Source: Paraburkholderia franconis
GTDB taxonomy: Bacteria > Pseudomonadota > Gammaproteobacteria > Burkholderiales > Burkholderiaceae
Direction of reading: 5' to 3'
NCBI RefSeq assembly: GCF_009362735.1
Contig: NZ_WHNP01000028.1
Location: 52,455-116,454 of the forward strand
Length of the DNA stretch: 64,000 nt
Part shown: piece by piece, positions 1 through 9,341 of the stretch
Position numbering within the stretch: the stretch's first letter is position 1
How the letters are laid out: the number at the start of each line of letters is the position of its first letter
Notes under the pieces: generated by a model
What the model saw: the letters and a program-made list of their open reading frames with translations, nothing else
Database searches by the model: none
What the model was told of the DNA's origin: nothing
Translations under genes and position numbers: made by a program

Positions 1-979
1 GTTCCGGCAAAGCGGCGCGGGTCGTGTTTTCTGGGTGCCCGATGTTCGCGCTGCGCGAGGTCGCGACGTCGAACGGGCTTGTGTTGCGCGAAATGTGCGT
101 GTCGCGAGTATCGCGCATGAAACGGCTCACCGTCCACGTTGCCACGACAAAGGGCGCGGTCAGTGCCGGTACACCAGGAAACGCAGCAGCCTGTTGCAGC
201 AATACCGACACGCACACGCCAACGAGCGCGGCCAATGCGCCGCAATCGGCCAATGCAAGCGCGGTGAGCGCGCCGTTGAAGCCCGACAGGCCCGCGCCGA
301 GAGCGGCTGCATCCGTGCCGATGAACCAGTGCGCCGCCGTCGCGAGCGCCGCGCCCGCCAGCGCGAATGCGGCGCATCGCATCGACGACATCGCGATGCC
401 CGCGAGAATCAGCAGACCGGCCCACGCGGTCGACCCAAACGATGTCTGCGCGATGCCCGCAAGCAATGCGCGCGCAAACGGCATCCACGCTACGGTGTCG
501 CTTGCGCTCGCACCGACGCCGACGCCGACGCCGACATGCGCAAACGCCCCATGCGCGAGCGGCAGCCACGCCCACGTGACGAGCAGGCAAGGGCTCGAAT
601 AGTATCCGAGGCCGCGCGAGCGCAGCAGCCGCGCCCACGGGCCGAGGAGCCACGCGGCGGCCGTTGCCGCGAGTATCGCGATGGCGATCGCCGTGGCGTC
701 ATCGGCGACGAACGTGAAAGCGGCAAGCGCGGCCAGCGCGCCGTTGAAACCGTGCAGCCCGTCGCGCGTCTCGCTCGGATCGTAGCCGCGCAGCACCGCG
801 CCGACGTTCGCGGCGATCGCGCCTGTCAACGCAGCGCACGCGAGGCGTGGATCGCACACGAGCCATGCGGCGAGCACGCATGCGCCCGTCGACGCATCGC
901 GTTGCAGGACGATCTGGCCGAAGCTGCGCAGCAGCGTGCGCAGCGCGGTGAGCGGCTCTTCATGGGGCGCGGCGTGCAT
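1..979 (-). CDS. Urea transporter (SLC14/UT family), 3' end beyond the left edge
   Basis: The frame is open from an ATG at 979 to base 1 with no stop, giving at least 326 residues of a hydrophobic inner-membrane protein. It shows the two-fold internal repeat of the UT family: GLHGFNGALAAL at about residues 74-85 and GLSGFNGALTAL at about 230-241, each resembling the family's LxGFNxxL signature at the selectivity filter. Between them is an IAQTSF stretch like the IGQ motif of bacterial UTs. The product would be a channel-like urea permease. The last readable stretch turns polar and arginine-rich, so the true C-terminus is probably close to the edge. No urease gene is visible here. Recognition rests on the duplicated motif and hydrophobicity. 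Confidence 0.82.
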   Translation of the reverse strand, partial: MHAAPHEEPLTALRTLLRSFGQIVLQRDASTGACVLAAWLVCDPRLACAALTGAIAANVGAVLRGYDPSETRDGLHGFNGALAALAAFTFVADDATAIAIAILAATAAAWLLGPWARLLRSRGLGYYSSPCLLVTWAWLPLAHGAFAHVGVGVGVGASASDTVAWMPFARALLAGIAQTSFGSTAWAGLLILAGIAMSSMRCAAFALAGAALATAAHWFIGTDAAALGAGLSGFNGALTALALADCGALAALVGVCVSVLLQQAAAFPGVPALTAPFVVATWTVSRFMRDTRDTHISRNTSPFDVATSRSANIGHPENTTRAALPE

Positions 980-1252
980 GGCGATATCGATTGGAGCGGG
1001 CGTGACAATGCCGTATGAGGCGGAACTCAAGCGGCCAGCGAGATTCGAAGCAGACGTATCGCGAGCGTAGCGAGGCGGACGGGGTACGGCATGCGTGCGC
1101 GTTGATAACGGCTATTTGCGGCGCGTGTCTTCCAGGCGCATGACGCCGGTCCATTTCGCGGCCAATGCGGCGCGAACGGAACACGCGGCGTTCATCGCGG
1201 CGCGTTCGCGCTACGATGTCACCGATAACGATCGTACGAAGGAGACGGATTC

Positions 1253-1807
1253 ATGCGTGAAGTGCGATGGACCCCGGAAGAGGGCGATGGCGTCGAGCAT
1301 CTCGCGTTCGACGCGCGCGCCGACGGCTTCTATGCCGAAAGCGTGCTGATCGGCGAGCGCAACGGCCATCCGTATGGCCTCTTTTACCGCGTCAAATGCG
1401 ATCTGCAGTGGCGCACCGTGCATGCGTGGCTGAAAGTAATCGGCGGCCCGGAACTCGATCTGCACGGCGACGGCGAAGGCAACTGGCACGATGGTCACGG
1501 CCTGGTGCTTGCGTCGCTGGCGGGCTGCATCGATATCGACATCGCCGCGACGCCTTATACGAACACGCTGCCCATTCGCCGTCTGCAACTCGCGAAGGGC
1601 GCGCGCGAGACGATTGCCGTCGCGTTTATCTCAACGCCCGATCTGCAGGTTTCGCGCGCCGAGCAGGCATACACCTGCGCCGAGCCGGGCATCGAGTATC
1701 GCTATGAAGGCATCGATACGGGCTTCGCGGCCGAGTTGAAGGTCGACGAAGACGGACTCGTGATCGACTATCCGATGATGTTCACGCGCACGTTGCCGTT
1801 CGCCTGA
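1253..1807 (+). CDS. Putative glycolipid-binding protein (PF06475-like)
   Basis: A 184-residue soluble protein with no signal peptide. The ATG at 1253 follows a clear AGGAG ribosome site about 9 bases upstream. The N-terminal pattern (RVKCDLQWRTVHAWLKV at about 47-63, then a GxWxDGxG segment) and the C-terminal YPMMFTR segment match the family named putative glycolipid-binding, whose biochemical role is poorly defined. It stands alone: the urea transporter runs away from it and the next gene is convergent. I recognise the family but infer no substrate. Confidence 0.78.
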   Translation: MREVRWTPEEGDGVEHLAFDARADGFYAESVLIGERNGHPYGLFYRVKCDLQWRTVHAWLKVIGGPELDLHGDGEGNWHDGHGLVLASLAGCIDIDIAATPYTNTLPIRRLQLAKGARETIAVAFISTPDLQVSRAEQAYTCAEPGIEYRYEGIDTGFAAELKVDEDGLVIDYPMMFTRTLPFA

Positions 1808-1859
1808 AGCTGCGCTTCGCGTTCGGCGACGAAGCCGTCGATCCGCGTGAGTGTGCGAT

Positions 1860-2423
1860 TTACTTCGTAGTGTCGGCGTCCGCTGGCAGTACATCGCTGC
1901 CATGTCCGAGCGCGCGCTGCATCATCGTCGAATCGAGCCAGCGTCCGTGCTTGAATCCGACCGCCTTCAACGTGCCGACGAGTTCGAATCCCGCGTCCCG
2001 ATGCAGCGACAACGAGCCGCCGCGTCCGCCGTCGGCGATGACGGCGATCATCTGACGCCACGGTCCTTGCTCGCATCGCTCGATCAGCGCGGCGATCAGC
2101 GAGCGTCCGACGCCGCGTCCCCGGCAGCCATCGTCGACGTAGATCGAGTCTTCGATCGTGTAGCGATAGGCGATGCGCGGCCGGTACAGCGTCGCATACG
2201 CATAGCCGGCGACCTTGCCGTCAAGCACCGCGACGATATACGGCAGACCGTGAGAGAGCACGGCAGCGTGGCGCTTTTGCATTTCGTCGACGGACGGCGG
2301 CGCTTCTTCGAACGACGCGACGCCCGTCAGCACGTGATGCGCATAGATAGACTGGATGAAGGGAAAGTCGGCGTCCGTCGCGTCGCGGACGACGGGCGCG
2401 GCGGCCGGAGAGGTCTCGCTCAT
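1860..2423 (-). CDS. GNAT N-acetyltransferase, phosphinothricin/MnaT type
   Basis: 187 residues with the single GNAT domain typical of the Pat/Bar/MnaT subgroup, whose members acetylate the alpha-amino group of methionine sulfone, methionine sulfoximine or phosphinothricin with acetyl-CoA. Visible features are the N-terminal RDATDADF strand-loop, a YxYIEDSIYVDDGCRGRGVG-like acetyl-CoA pyrophosphate loop (CRGRGVG at about 100-106), and the C-terminal LHRDAGFELVGTLKAVGFK segment diagnostic of the subgroup. It is convergent with the glycolipid-binding gene, with 52 bases between the stops. The precise amine substrate cannot be read from sequence. Confidence 0.85.
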   Translation of the reverse strand: MSETSPAAAPVVRDATDADFPFIQSIYAHHVLTGVASFEEAPPSVDEMQKRHAAVLSHGLPYIVAVLDGKVAGYAYATLYRPRIAYRYTIEDSIYVDDGCRGRGVGRSLIAALIERCEQGPWRQMIAVIADGGRGGSLSLHRDAGFELVGTLKAVGFKHGRWLDSTMMQRALGHGSDVLPADADTTK

Positions 2424-2748
2424 TGTGTCGGATGATGGTGTCGTAGCTGGAAACCTCTCACTATGCCTGCGGCGCGTGCGGAAATGAAGCGCTTCAAAAA
2501 TCTGCGTCGACGGACGGCGAGGTGAGCCGATCCAGGATGGTGAGGAAAACCAGGAGGCGCGGCTTTCCCGCCACCGACACGCGCCGGGGACGAAAATACA
2601 GATCGCTCACGAAGGCACGCGCGATGCGAAGAGGTGCTCTATCACCAGACGCCGCTTCTGCTGTTTCCGGCCGCGCAGCCGTCGATTAACATGCAGGCTC
2701 CTTCGTCAACCTCATCCATTGGTCAGCGTCGCCGATACGGGCTTTGCC
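2424..2748. other. Gene-free interval
   Basis: About 325 bases between the divergent GNAT and thioesterase genes. It must hold both promoters. I see no convincing additional coding frame, palindrome or terminator. Confidence 0.5.
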
Positions 2749-3303
2749 ATGAACCTGCTGTTGCGTCTCTTCCTTACCCTGCTGCTGAGTCCGCAGCGTA
2801 GCCGTCTGCATGTGCTCGACACTTGCGTGACGCCGTTTCGCGTGTGGCCGAACGATCTCGACGTGCTGCGCCATATGACCAACGGCCGCTACTTCACGAT
2901 TCTCGATCTGGCGCGCGTCGATCTGATGGTGCGCTCGGGCATGTGGCCGCAACTGAGGAAGCAAGGTTGGTATCCCGTCGTCACGCTGGAGACGATACGC
3001 TTTCACCGATCGCTGGAGCTATGGGATCGCTATGACGTGGCGACGCGCGTGATCGGCTGGGACGACAAGCACACGTTCATCGAACAGGCTTTTATCCGCG
3101 ACGGCGCGCAGGTCGCGTTGGGCGTGGTGCGCGCGCGGTTTCTCAAGCGCAGCGGAGGCACCGTGCCGACGAACGATCTGCTGCAACTCGCGGGCGTCAC
3201 GCAGGCTTCGCCCGTGCTGCCCGAATGGGTCGTGCAATGGAGCGCGGCCGAAGGCGGCATGGCGATTCCGCCAGCTGCGCGTCAGGCGTCGGCGCAGGCG
3301 TGA
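2749..3303 (+). CDS. Hotdog-fold acyl-CoA thioesterase-like protein (THEM6 type)
   Basis: 184 residues. After a hydrophobic N-terminal segment (about 1-13, a possible membrane anchor) comes a 4HBT-like hotdog domain with VWPNDLDVLRHMTNGRYF at about 34-51. This is the region that carries the catalytic Asp and the N-G-R-Y motif in THEM6-like and 4-hydroxybenzoyl-CoA-thioesterase-like proteins. An in-frame TTG at 2719 would add ten residues, but the ATG at 2749 gives the family's usual start. The likely role is hydrolysis of an acyl-CoA thioester; the chain length is unknown. Neighbours give no pathway clue. Confidence 0.75.
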   Translation: MNLLLRLFLTLLLSPQRSRLHVLDTCVTPFRVWPNDLDVLRHMTNGRYFTILDLARVDLMVRSGMWPQLRKQGWYPVVTLETIRFHRSLELWDRYDVATRVIGWDDKHTFIEQAFIRDGAQVALGVVRARFLKRSGGTVPTNDLLQLAGVTQASPVLPEWVVQWSAAEGGMAIPPAARQASAQA

Positions 3304-3354
3304 CCTGAGTGAAGGACAGTTAAGCGCTACGTCGCTCACATGTTCTCATGTGCA

Positions 3355-3389
3355 ACGAAAACGCCATGGCGTCCAGCAAGCCGTGGCGT
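3355..3389 (-). terminator. Hairpin downstream of the TAXI gene
   Basis: Nine-base arms at 3361-3369 and 3381-3389 pair with one G-U wobble. Read on the minus strand the stem is followed by a short T-rich run (GTTTTCGTT). It lies 36 bases past the stop of the minus-strand TAXI gene, where a terminator is expected. It is a weak example. Confidence 0.45.
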
Positions 3390-3425
3390 TACGCGTCGAT
3401 GAAGAAGCGCCCCGGTTCGAACGCA

Positions 3426-4550
3426 TCACTTCCCGCACAACAGCAGCAAGCGCTCCTGATCCGAGCAAGGACGCTTGTTGACTTTAGGCGGCGCGGGCTG
3501 CTGTTGCGCGGAGGCCGTCGTCGGCGTGCCAGCCGCGCGGTGCGCGATGCACGCGCGCAAGTGCCGTTCGATGGGCGGGTAGTATTGCCAGCCCTTCGTG
3601 AGCGGCGGCAGTTCGAGCTTCACCTGCTTCCACTTCGGATGTCCTTTCTCCTGAAGCACATCGAAGTTGTTGCACAGCGAATCGGCGAAGCGGTTCAGAT
3701 TGCTGACCGTATCGCGCAAGCCGTAGTCGTACGTGACGAGAAACGCCTTGACGGTCAGCGTCGGTACGTCTTCTTTAAGCCAGTTCGGGTAGCTGCCCTG
3801 GCGGATCGTCGCGGGGAAATACGTTTCCTTCGCGCGCGCCGTTTCGGGCGCGTTCGCGTCGAGTCGCAGGAAGCGGATCTGCGACAGAAGATCGGGGTTC
3901 ATATCGGTGAAGAGCTTCGCCGGCTGTCCCGCCACGATCACGGCCACGTCGATCTTCTTCACGACGAGCGCGGCAATCGCGTCCTCGTTGCTCAGGCTCT
4001 GCACGTTCTGCTCGGGAATCGGTTGATTGAACATCAGCCGGTAAAGCGTCGTTGCCGATTGCGCGGTGCCGCTGCCGATCGGGCCGATGCTGATCACCTT
4101 GTCCTTGATCTCGTTTATCGTCTTCATCGGCGAGTCGTTGCGCACGACAAAATAGATCTCTTCGTTATAGAGCGGCATGATGAGGCGCAACGGGCGGATC
4201 GTCGTGCCGGCATCCGCGTTGCCGGAGTTCGCCATGTCGATATAGGCCTGATACACGTCGGATTGCACGAGCGCGAGCTTGACGCCCGGCTCGAAGCGCA
4301 TGCGCTGCACGTTTTCCGCGGAGCCTTTCGACGGCATCACTTCGAGGTCGATGCCCGCGGGCTGAGCGACGTATTTCGCGAGGTCGGCGCCGATCTGGAT
4401 GTACGTGCCGCGCTCCTGTCCCGTGACGATCTTGTAGTGCGCGGCGACGCCGGCTGCCGCCGCTGCCCCCGTCGCCCCAGCAGCGATGGCGACGGACGCG
4501 ACCAATAAGCTCACCAGCGCCGTCAATCCCGTCAGTATTGTTCTGAGCAT
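3426..4550 (-). CDS. TAXI-family TRAP transporter solute-binding protein
   Basis: 374 residues. A signal peptide (about 1-24) is followed by an alanine-rich linker and the TAXI domain opening with YKIVTGQERGTYIQIGADLAKY, where GTY is the conserved ligand-site turn. A SIGPIGSGTAQSA segment at about 154-166 is the second ligand loop typical of the family. These periplasmic proteins deliver organic acids or amino acids to a TRAP permease. No DctQ/DctM-type membrane gene is adjacent, so this is an orphan receptor. The C-terminal 60 residues are longer than usual, proline/glutamine-rich and cysteine-containing. The next gene upstream on the same strand (zinc-ribbon/TM protein) may be co-transcribed. 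Confidence 0.85.
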   Translation of the reverse strand: MLRTILTGLTALVSLLVASVAIAAGATGAAAAAGVAAHYKIVTGQERGTYIQIGADLAKYVAQPAGIDLEVMPSKGSAENVQRMRFEPGVKLALVQSDVYQAYIDMANSGNADAGTTIRPLRLIMPLYNEEIYFVVRNDSPMKTINEIKDKVISIGPIGSGTAQSATTLYRLMFNQPIPEQNVQSLSNEDAIAALVVKKIDVAVIVAGQPAKLFTDMNPDLLSQIRFLRLDANAPETARAKETYFPATIRQGSYPNWLKEDVPTLTVKAFLVTYDYGLRDTVSNLNRFADSLCNNFDVLQEKGHPKWKQVKLELPPLTKGWQYYPPIERHLRACIAHRAAGTPTTASAQQQPAPPKVNKRPCSDQERLLLLCGK

Positions 4551-4677
4551 GGTCTACCTACCTTGTGGTGTGTTGAAACGCATGCGCCTAACGGATAGCA
4601 CGCATGCTCCGTTACTTCAGGCTTGCAATACGTGTGTGCTGCGTCTTCTCGATTGCGTGACGTGCTCTGCTATTTGT

Positions 4678-5889
4678 TCACTTGTTCGCCGATGGCGAGT
4701 GCTTCCAGCCCGAATCGATGATTGCGCGCATCTCGGCGTCGACGCCGCTGGCTGCGCTCGCCGCGTTGCTGTTCGTCACGTTCGTCGCCGCGTTCGTCGC
4801 CGTCGGATTCGCGGTGACGCTCGTTGCCGTCACGGCGCTTTTCGTTGCGATGGCGGGCGGCAGTGGCGGCAGCGCCGGCGTGCCGTTGGTATTCGTATTC
4901 ACATTGGCATTGGCGTCGGCGTTGTTGACTTTCGTGGCGGCGGTCGCGGGCGCGGCCGCGCTGGCAAGCGGCTTCCAGCCCGTCGAAAGAATCACGCGTT
5001 CGAGCAATGACTGCGCGTCCGCGCTGCTGACGTCGATCGCGAGCGCGTGCGCTGCATGCTCGCGCACGCAGCTCCACAGCTTGTCCTTCGCGCAGTTGCT
5101 CGCCACGTTGAGCGCGGCGTCGCGCCTCTTCTCGCGGTCGCCGATTTCGCCCTGGATCTGCGCTGCGTCTGCGTTGTTCGGCTCGATCGACATCGCATCC
5201 GCAAGCGCCGACTTCGCTTCCGCGAGGTTGTTGTGCGCGAGTCCCGCGTTTGCGGCGCGCAGCGCTTCGGAGAGGTCACGGTAATGCTGGACGACGGGTG
5301 GCCTCGGCGGCGCGACGCGTGTCGGCATGATGTCGGCGACGGGCGCGTTCACAGTCGTTGCCGTCGGCGCGGTGCGCGCCATTTGCGCTACCGGCTGCGC
5401 TGCCGGTTGCACCACGGATTGCGGCGTCGCTCGCGGCGCAGGTGGCGGCGTATAAGGCGAAATCGATCCGCCCGCCGTGCTCGCGCTGTTGGTCGTTTCG
5501 TCGCCGCTCGTGTCCTGCCGGCGGTTGTCGCCGAGCAGCAGCCAGGCCGCGTAGCAGAACGCCGCGACGAAGAGCAGCATCACGACGCCTTTCGTGACCA
5601 TCCACCGGCCGGCCGCCTGCCATGCCGCGTGCGGCACGGCGAGGGGCGCAATCGGCATGTCGGGTGATGCGAGCGCAGGCAGTCCCGAAGGATCGGGAGC
5701 AATCGCGGGCAAATGCGGCGCCTGCGTATCGACGGCTCTCAACTGGGTTCCGGCGCGCTTGCGCTGCGCTCTGTCGAGAGGATGATCCGCACCGCAGTAC
5801 GGGCAGAATTCGGCATGCTGATACAGCACGCCGCCGCAACGTGTGCATGGCGTGGGGAAGCCCTGGGCAGATGTCGATTCGGCAGACAT
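4678..5889 (-). CDS. Zinc-ribbon, single-TM protein with a TPR-like periplasmic region
   Basis: 403 residues from the ATG at 5889. In-frame ATGs at 5922 and 6039 would add up to 50 residues without known domain content. Order of parts: zinc ribbon with CTRCG at 15-19 and CPYCG at 29-33, a basic linker, one membrane span (about 105-123), a Pro/Ala-rich stretch, then a helical region around HYRDLSEALRAANAGLAHNNL resembling TPR repeats, and a low-complexity Asn/Ala/Thr tail. The arrangement suggests a cytoplasmic zinc knuckle coupled through the membrane to a protein-interaction domain. I do not recognise a named function. It lies 127 bases upstream of the TAXI gene on the same strand. Confidence 0.65.
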   Translation of the reverse strand: MSAESTSAQGFPTPCTRCGGVLYQHAEFCPYCGADHPLDRAQRKRAGTQLRAVDTQAPHLPAIAPDPSGLPALASPDMPIAPLAVPHAAWQAAGRWMVTKGVVMLLFVAAFCYAAWLLLGDNRRQDTSGDETTNSASTAGGSISPYTPPPAPRATPQSVVQPAAQPVAQMARTAPTATTVNAPVADIMPTRVAPPRPPVVQHYRDLSEALRAANAGLAHNNLAEAKSALADAMSIEPNNADAAQIQGEIGDREKRRDAALNVASNCAKDKLWSCVREHAAHALAIDVSSADAQSLLERVILSTGWKPLASAAAPATAATKVNNADANANVNTNTNGTPALPPLPPAIATKSAVTATSVTANPTATNAATNVTNSNAASAASGVDAEMRAIIDSGWKHSPSANK

Positions 5890-6343
5890 GCTTGAACCCC
5901 AACCAGTTGTAGGCGATGCCATTTCGGCATGCTCAGGATCGAAGTTGAAGCAAACGAGCGAGTTGGCGGAACTCGATCCACATGCGCTGGGTAGCAGCCG
6001 GCCCAGTTCTTTCATCATGGGGCCGCTGTGTGTGAGCAAATATGGTTTCTTTCTCGCGGCGCGTCAATCGCCGTTGCTACCTATCGCACACATCCGTCGC
6101 GTCGGCCCTTGAATTAAAGGGGTAAACGATCATGCATCAGGGTTTATGCATAGGCCGAATTGCAACGTCGCCCGTTACGTTTTGATCATAGGAAACGCAT
6201 CGATCAAATAAAAGGCCGGCGCGCAATGCACACCGGCCGTTATGCACAAGCATGTCATAGAGACGTTGCACGCCTTTATCCAGTCATCGGACGCCTTTCG
6301 CGCGTCTTGTCGTTCTTGTGTTTGCTAGCGTCTGATGCGCTTT
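5890..6343. other. Gene-free interval with the pump terminator
   Basis: 454 bases between the zinc-ribbon gene and the efflux pump stop. The left part contains alternative in-frame starts for the zinc-ribbon protein at 5922 and 6039. The right part carries the hairpin described at 6206-6238. No other gene is supported. Confidence 0.5.
6206..6238 (-). terminator. Rho-independent terminator of the DHA2 pump
   Basis: Perfect six-base arms GGCCGG (6214-6219) and CCGGCC (6233-6238). On the minus strand the stem is followed by TTTTATTT. It lies about 105 bases past the pump's stop codon. Confidence 0.6.
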
Positions 6344-7852
6344 TCAATGCTTGCGCAGCGGATGATCTCTAAGCAGCCACGCAAGCGCGAACGCGAGCAC
6401 GACCACGCAGGCAGCGACGAGATACACCGTGTGCAGCGCGCTCGCGAATGCCTGCAAGTAATCGTCGCGCAAGACGGCGGGCAAGTTGTGAATCGCAGCG
6501 GGGCCGAGCGCGTGCGGCAGTTCGGTATCCGGTGGAATCAGCGCTTGCAGGCGAGCCGCGAGCCCATTCGAGAAGATCGCGCCGAATGCCGCGACGCCGA
6601 CCGAGCCGCCGATCGAACGGAACAATGTCGCGCCCGACGTCGCCGTGCCGAGATGCCTGAACGGCACCGCGTTCTGCACGGCGAGAATGAGCACCTGCAT
6701 CACCATGCCGAGACCGCAGCCGAGCACGCCCATATACGCATACATCACATGAACGGGCGTCGAGAGCTTTAGCGTGGTGAGCAACACCATCGCGACGCCG
6801 ACGAGGAACGTGCCCATGATCGGGAACATCCGGTATTTGCCGATCTTGCTGATGATGCGCCCCGTGACGATCGACATCACCAGCACGCCGCCCATCATCG
6901 GCATCATCTGCATGCCGGCTTCGGAAGGCGTCGAGTACTTCACGACCTGCAGATACATCGGCAGAAACGTCACCGAGCCGAACAGCGACACGCCGACGAT
7001 AAAGCCGATCGCGCTTGCCAGCAGAAACGTGCGGTCGCGAAAGAGCTCGAGCGGCATGATCGGTTCGACGGCGAGGCGTTCTTCATAGATGAACCCGCCG
7101 ACGCAGATGAACGCGAGCACGAGCGTGAACCACAGTTGCGGGGAGGTCCACGGGAGCACCGTGCCGCCCTGGCTCGTGAACAGGATCACGCAGGTGAGGG
7201 CGCCCGCGAGGAAGGCCGCGCCCATGTAGTCGATCGTGTGCTTCACGTGCGCGACACGCGGCTTGAACACGGCGCCGATCACGAGCAGCGCGGCGATGCC
7301 GAGCGGCACGTTGATGTAGAAGATCCAGCGCCACGACAGATGGTCGACGAGAAAGCCGCCCATCATCGGGCCGATCACGGTCGCAAGACCGAATACGCCA
7401 CCGAACACGCCTTGATAGCGGCCGCGCTCGGCAGGCGGGATCACGTCGCCGATCGCGGCCATCGTGATGACGAGCAGTCCGCCGCCGCCGAGTCCCTGAA
7501 GCGCGCGCAGCAGGATCAGCTCGGTCATGTTCTGCGCGAGCCCGCACAGCGCCGAGCCGATCAGGAACAGCACGATCGCCGTCTGCAAGACGATCTTGCG
7601 GCCGAACAGGTCGCCGAACTTGCCGTAAAGCGGCACGACGATCGTCGACGTCAAAAGATAGGCGGTGACGACCCACGACAGGCTGTCCAGCCCGCCGAGA
7701 TCGCCGACGATGGTCGGCAGCGCGGTCGACACGATCGTCTGGTCGAGCGCCGCGAGCAGCATCACCAGCAGCAGCGCCGGAAACAGCACGCGCAGCGACG
7801 GGCGTCCGGTCGTGCCGGGCGCGGCGTCGTGGGCAAGGGTCTGGGTTTCCAT
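6344..7852 (-). CDS. DHA2-family drug:H+ antiporter (EmrB/QacA type, 14 TM)
   Basis: 502 residues from the ATG at 7852; an upstream ATG at 7873 adds seven. The protein is hydrophobic throughout with about 14 predicted spans. It shows the MFS motif A (GKFGDLFGRK, about 77-86), the antiporter motif C region (VFGLATVIGPMMGGFL, about 153-168) and the N-terminal LDQTIVSTALPTI helix that defines DHA2 pumps. The protein should export hydrophobic or cationic compounds using proton influx. No membrane-fusion partner is adjacent. The divergent TetR gene is its probable repressor, with the shared promoter at 7853-7942. Confidence 0.9.
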   Translation of the reverse strand: METQTLAHDAAPGTTGRPSLRVLFPALLLVMLLAALDQTIVSTALPTIVGDLGGLDSLSWVVTAYLLTSTIVVPLYGKFGDLFGRKIVLQTAIVLFLIGSALCGLAQNMTELILLRALQGLGGGGLLVITMAAIGDVIPPAERGRYQGVFGGVFGLATVIGPMMGGFLVDHLSWRWIFYINVPLGIAALLVIGAVFKPRVAHVKHTIDYMGAAFLAGALTCVILFTSQGGTVLPWTSPQLWFTLVLAFICVGGFIYEERLAVEPIMPLELFRDRTFLLASAIGFIVGVSLFGSVTFLPMYLQVVKYSTPSEAGMQMMPMMGGVLVMSIVTGRIISKIGKYRMFPIMGTFLVGVAMVLLTTLKLSTPVHVMYAYMGVLGCGLGMVMQVLILAVQNAVPFRHLGTATSGATLFRSIGGSVGVAAFGAIFSNGLAARLQALIPPDTELPHALGPAAIHNLPAVLRDDYLQAFASALHTVYLVAACVVVLAFALAWLLRDHPLRKH

Positions 7853-7883
7853 CTCGGCTTCCAATGCTTTCAAGTTGCCTTGA

Positions 7884-7910
7884 AATTAATTAACACGCAG
7901 ATTAATATAT
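7884..7910. promoter_or_regulatory. Candidate TetR operator between pump and regulator
   Basis: The short divergent intergenic region is AT-rich against a GC-rich background. It contains two self-complementary ATTAAT words starting at 7885 and 7901, 16 bases apart, which together form an imperfect dyad. Position and symmetry fit an operator controlling both genes. No experimental site is known to me. Confidence 0.45.
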
Positions 7911-7942
7911 GCGACATCAGATCATTCGTCAATCTCACTGTC

Positions 7943-8668
7943 ATGGCACGGAAATCGGTATCGGGTCTGGATCAGGCGGGGCATGCGGACGACGTAAGCG
8001 CGGGCACGTCGGCGCCCGCCGTGGCGGGGCGCCGTCCCGGCCGCCCGTCGGGCAGCGGACGCGGTCCTGAGCAGCGCGCCCGTCTGCTGGACGCGGCGCT
8101 TGCGCTGTTCGCGCGGCAGGGCATCGTCGATACGACGCTCGGCCAGGTCGCGCGCGAGGCGGGTTTCACGCCCGCGATGATGCATTACTACTTCAAGACC
8201 CGCGATCAACTGCTCGACGTGCTGATCGACGAGCGTTTCCTGCCGCTGCGCACGCGGCTCGCCGGTTCGTTCGAAGCGAATCCCGACGATCCCATCGCGG
8301 CGATCACGTCGCTCGCGCAGCGGCTCGTCGATGTCGCGGGCGACTATCCGTGGTTTCCGTCGCTGTGGATTCGCGAAGTGATCAGCGAGGGCGGCCTGCT
8401 CAAGCAGCGCATGCACGAGCGTTTCGGCGATGCGAACCAGCGGCGCGGCATCGCGTATATCGAGCGGTGGCAGAAGGAAGGGCGGCTGAATCCGGATCTG
8501 GAGCCGTCGCTCGTGTTTCTGTCGGTGATCGGGCTGGCGATCCTGCCGCTCGCCACGTCGGCGATGTGGCGCCACGATCCTGTGCGCAGAAAGCTGACGG
8601 CGGACGACATCGCGCGTCATGCCGTCGCGTTGCTCATGCACGGCGTGGGGTCGAAGCCGCGCGCGTGA
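7943..8668 (+). CDS. TetR/AcrR-family repressor, divergent from the DHA2 pump
   Basis: 241 residues. After a disordered Ala/Gly-rich N-terminus (about 1-45) comes the TetR DNA-binding domain: ARLLDAALALFARQGIVDTTLGQVAREAGFTPAMMHYYF at about 47-85, with the helix-turn-helix ending in the usual YYxF motif. The C-terminal ligand domain contains a PWFPSLWIREVISEGG segment. The start at 7943 is the first ATG after the divergent promoter. It most likely represses the pump and itself until a pump substrate binds. Confidence 0.88.
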   Translation: MARKSVSGLDQAGHADDVSAGTSAPAVAGRRPGRPSGSGRGPEQRARLLDAALALFARQGIVDTTLGQVAREAGFTPAMMHYYFKTRDQLLDVLIDERFLPLRTRLAGSFEANPDDPIAAITSLAQRLVDVAGDYPWFPSLWIREVISEGGLLKQRMHERFGDANQRRGIAYIERWQKEGRLNPDLEPSLVFLSVIGLAILPLATSAMWRHDPVRRKLTADDIARHAVALLMHGVGSKPRA

Positions 8669-9341
8669 GTCGCGCGTCGGTCGTGCATCGCTTGCCGGCG
8701 AAGCGCTTTCTTCAGACGTGCAAGGCGCTTCGCCGTCGCCTGGCACCATTTGCCGGCGGCACGCAATGTGCTTGATCCATCCGTGTGTTTCGCAGTTCGA
8801 CGTCCGCCATGCTGTCTTGCACCGGCGCGGCAATCAGCCATCTTCCGCGCACGCATCGACAGGTTGACGACGAAGACAACGAGGAACAGGAAGAAGATCG
8901 CAATGCATCGCAGTGCCTTGCCTTCGACCGTTTCGGCCGGCTGGCCCGCTTTTCATCCTGCGCGCGCTTCACAAGCTTCTTCTCGTTATCTGCATGCCTT
9001 CGGATGGTCACGCGAGCGCCTTGCGCGGCCGTCAAGATGGCGCGGTGCCCGCCAGCACGCGGCTCGGTTGTCGCGCCTGTCCTGGCGCTTTTTTGAATAC
9101 GGCGGGACATGCTCGCAAGCGTACAGTCGCGTGCAACTCGATGCGGACAATCGAGTCCGAAGAGGGGATGTGCGCGGCGGCGGACGCGCGCCGTGCACAC
9201 AGTGACGACTACGCGAGGCGGGAGCGGTTGGCGGACGGACAGCGCGTCCGTCGTCCGTTGGTAAGAGCGACCCTACGAGAGTAGAAACGTTGAACTCTTT
9301 TCCGCTGCCGGCGCTGGCGCGGTACACAAGTACGTAACATC
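8669..9341. other. 673-base interval without a recognised gene
   Basis: Several overlapping frames of 80-160 codons exist on both strands, but none has family resemblance, a consistent ribosome site or plausible amino-acid composition (they are Arg/Ser/Cys-rich like GC shadow frames). One frame starting with ATG at 8903 has an AGGAAGAAG stretch upstream and could encode a 100-residue protein; I do not call it. Confidence 0.4.

Noticed and set aside
8669..9341. Possible 100-residue gene at 8903
   Set aside because: No family likeness, Arg/Ser-rich composition as in shadow frames, and overlapping frames on both strands of similar length.
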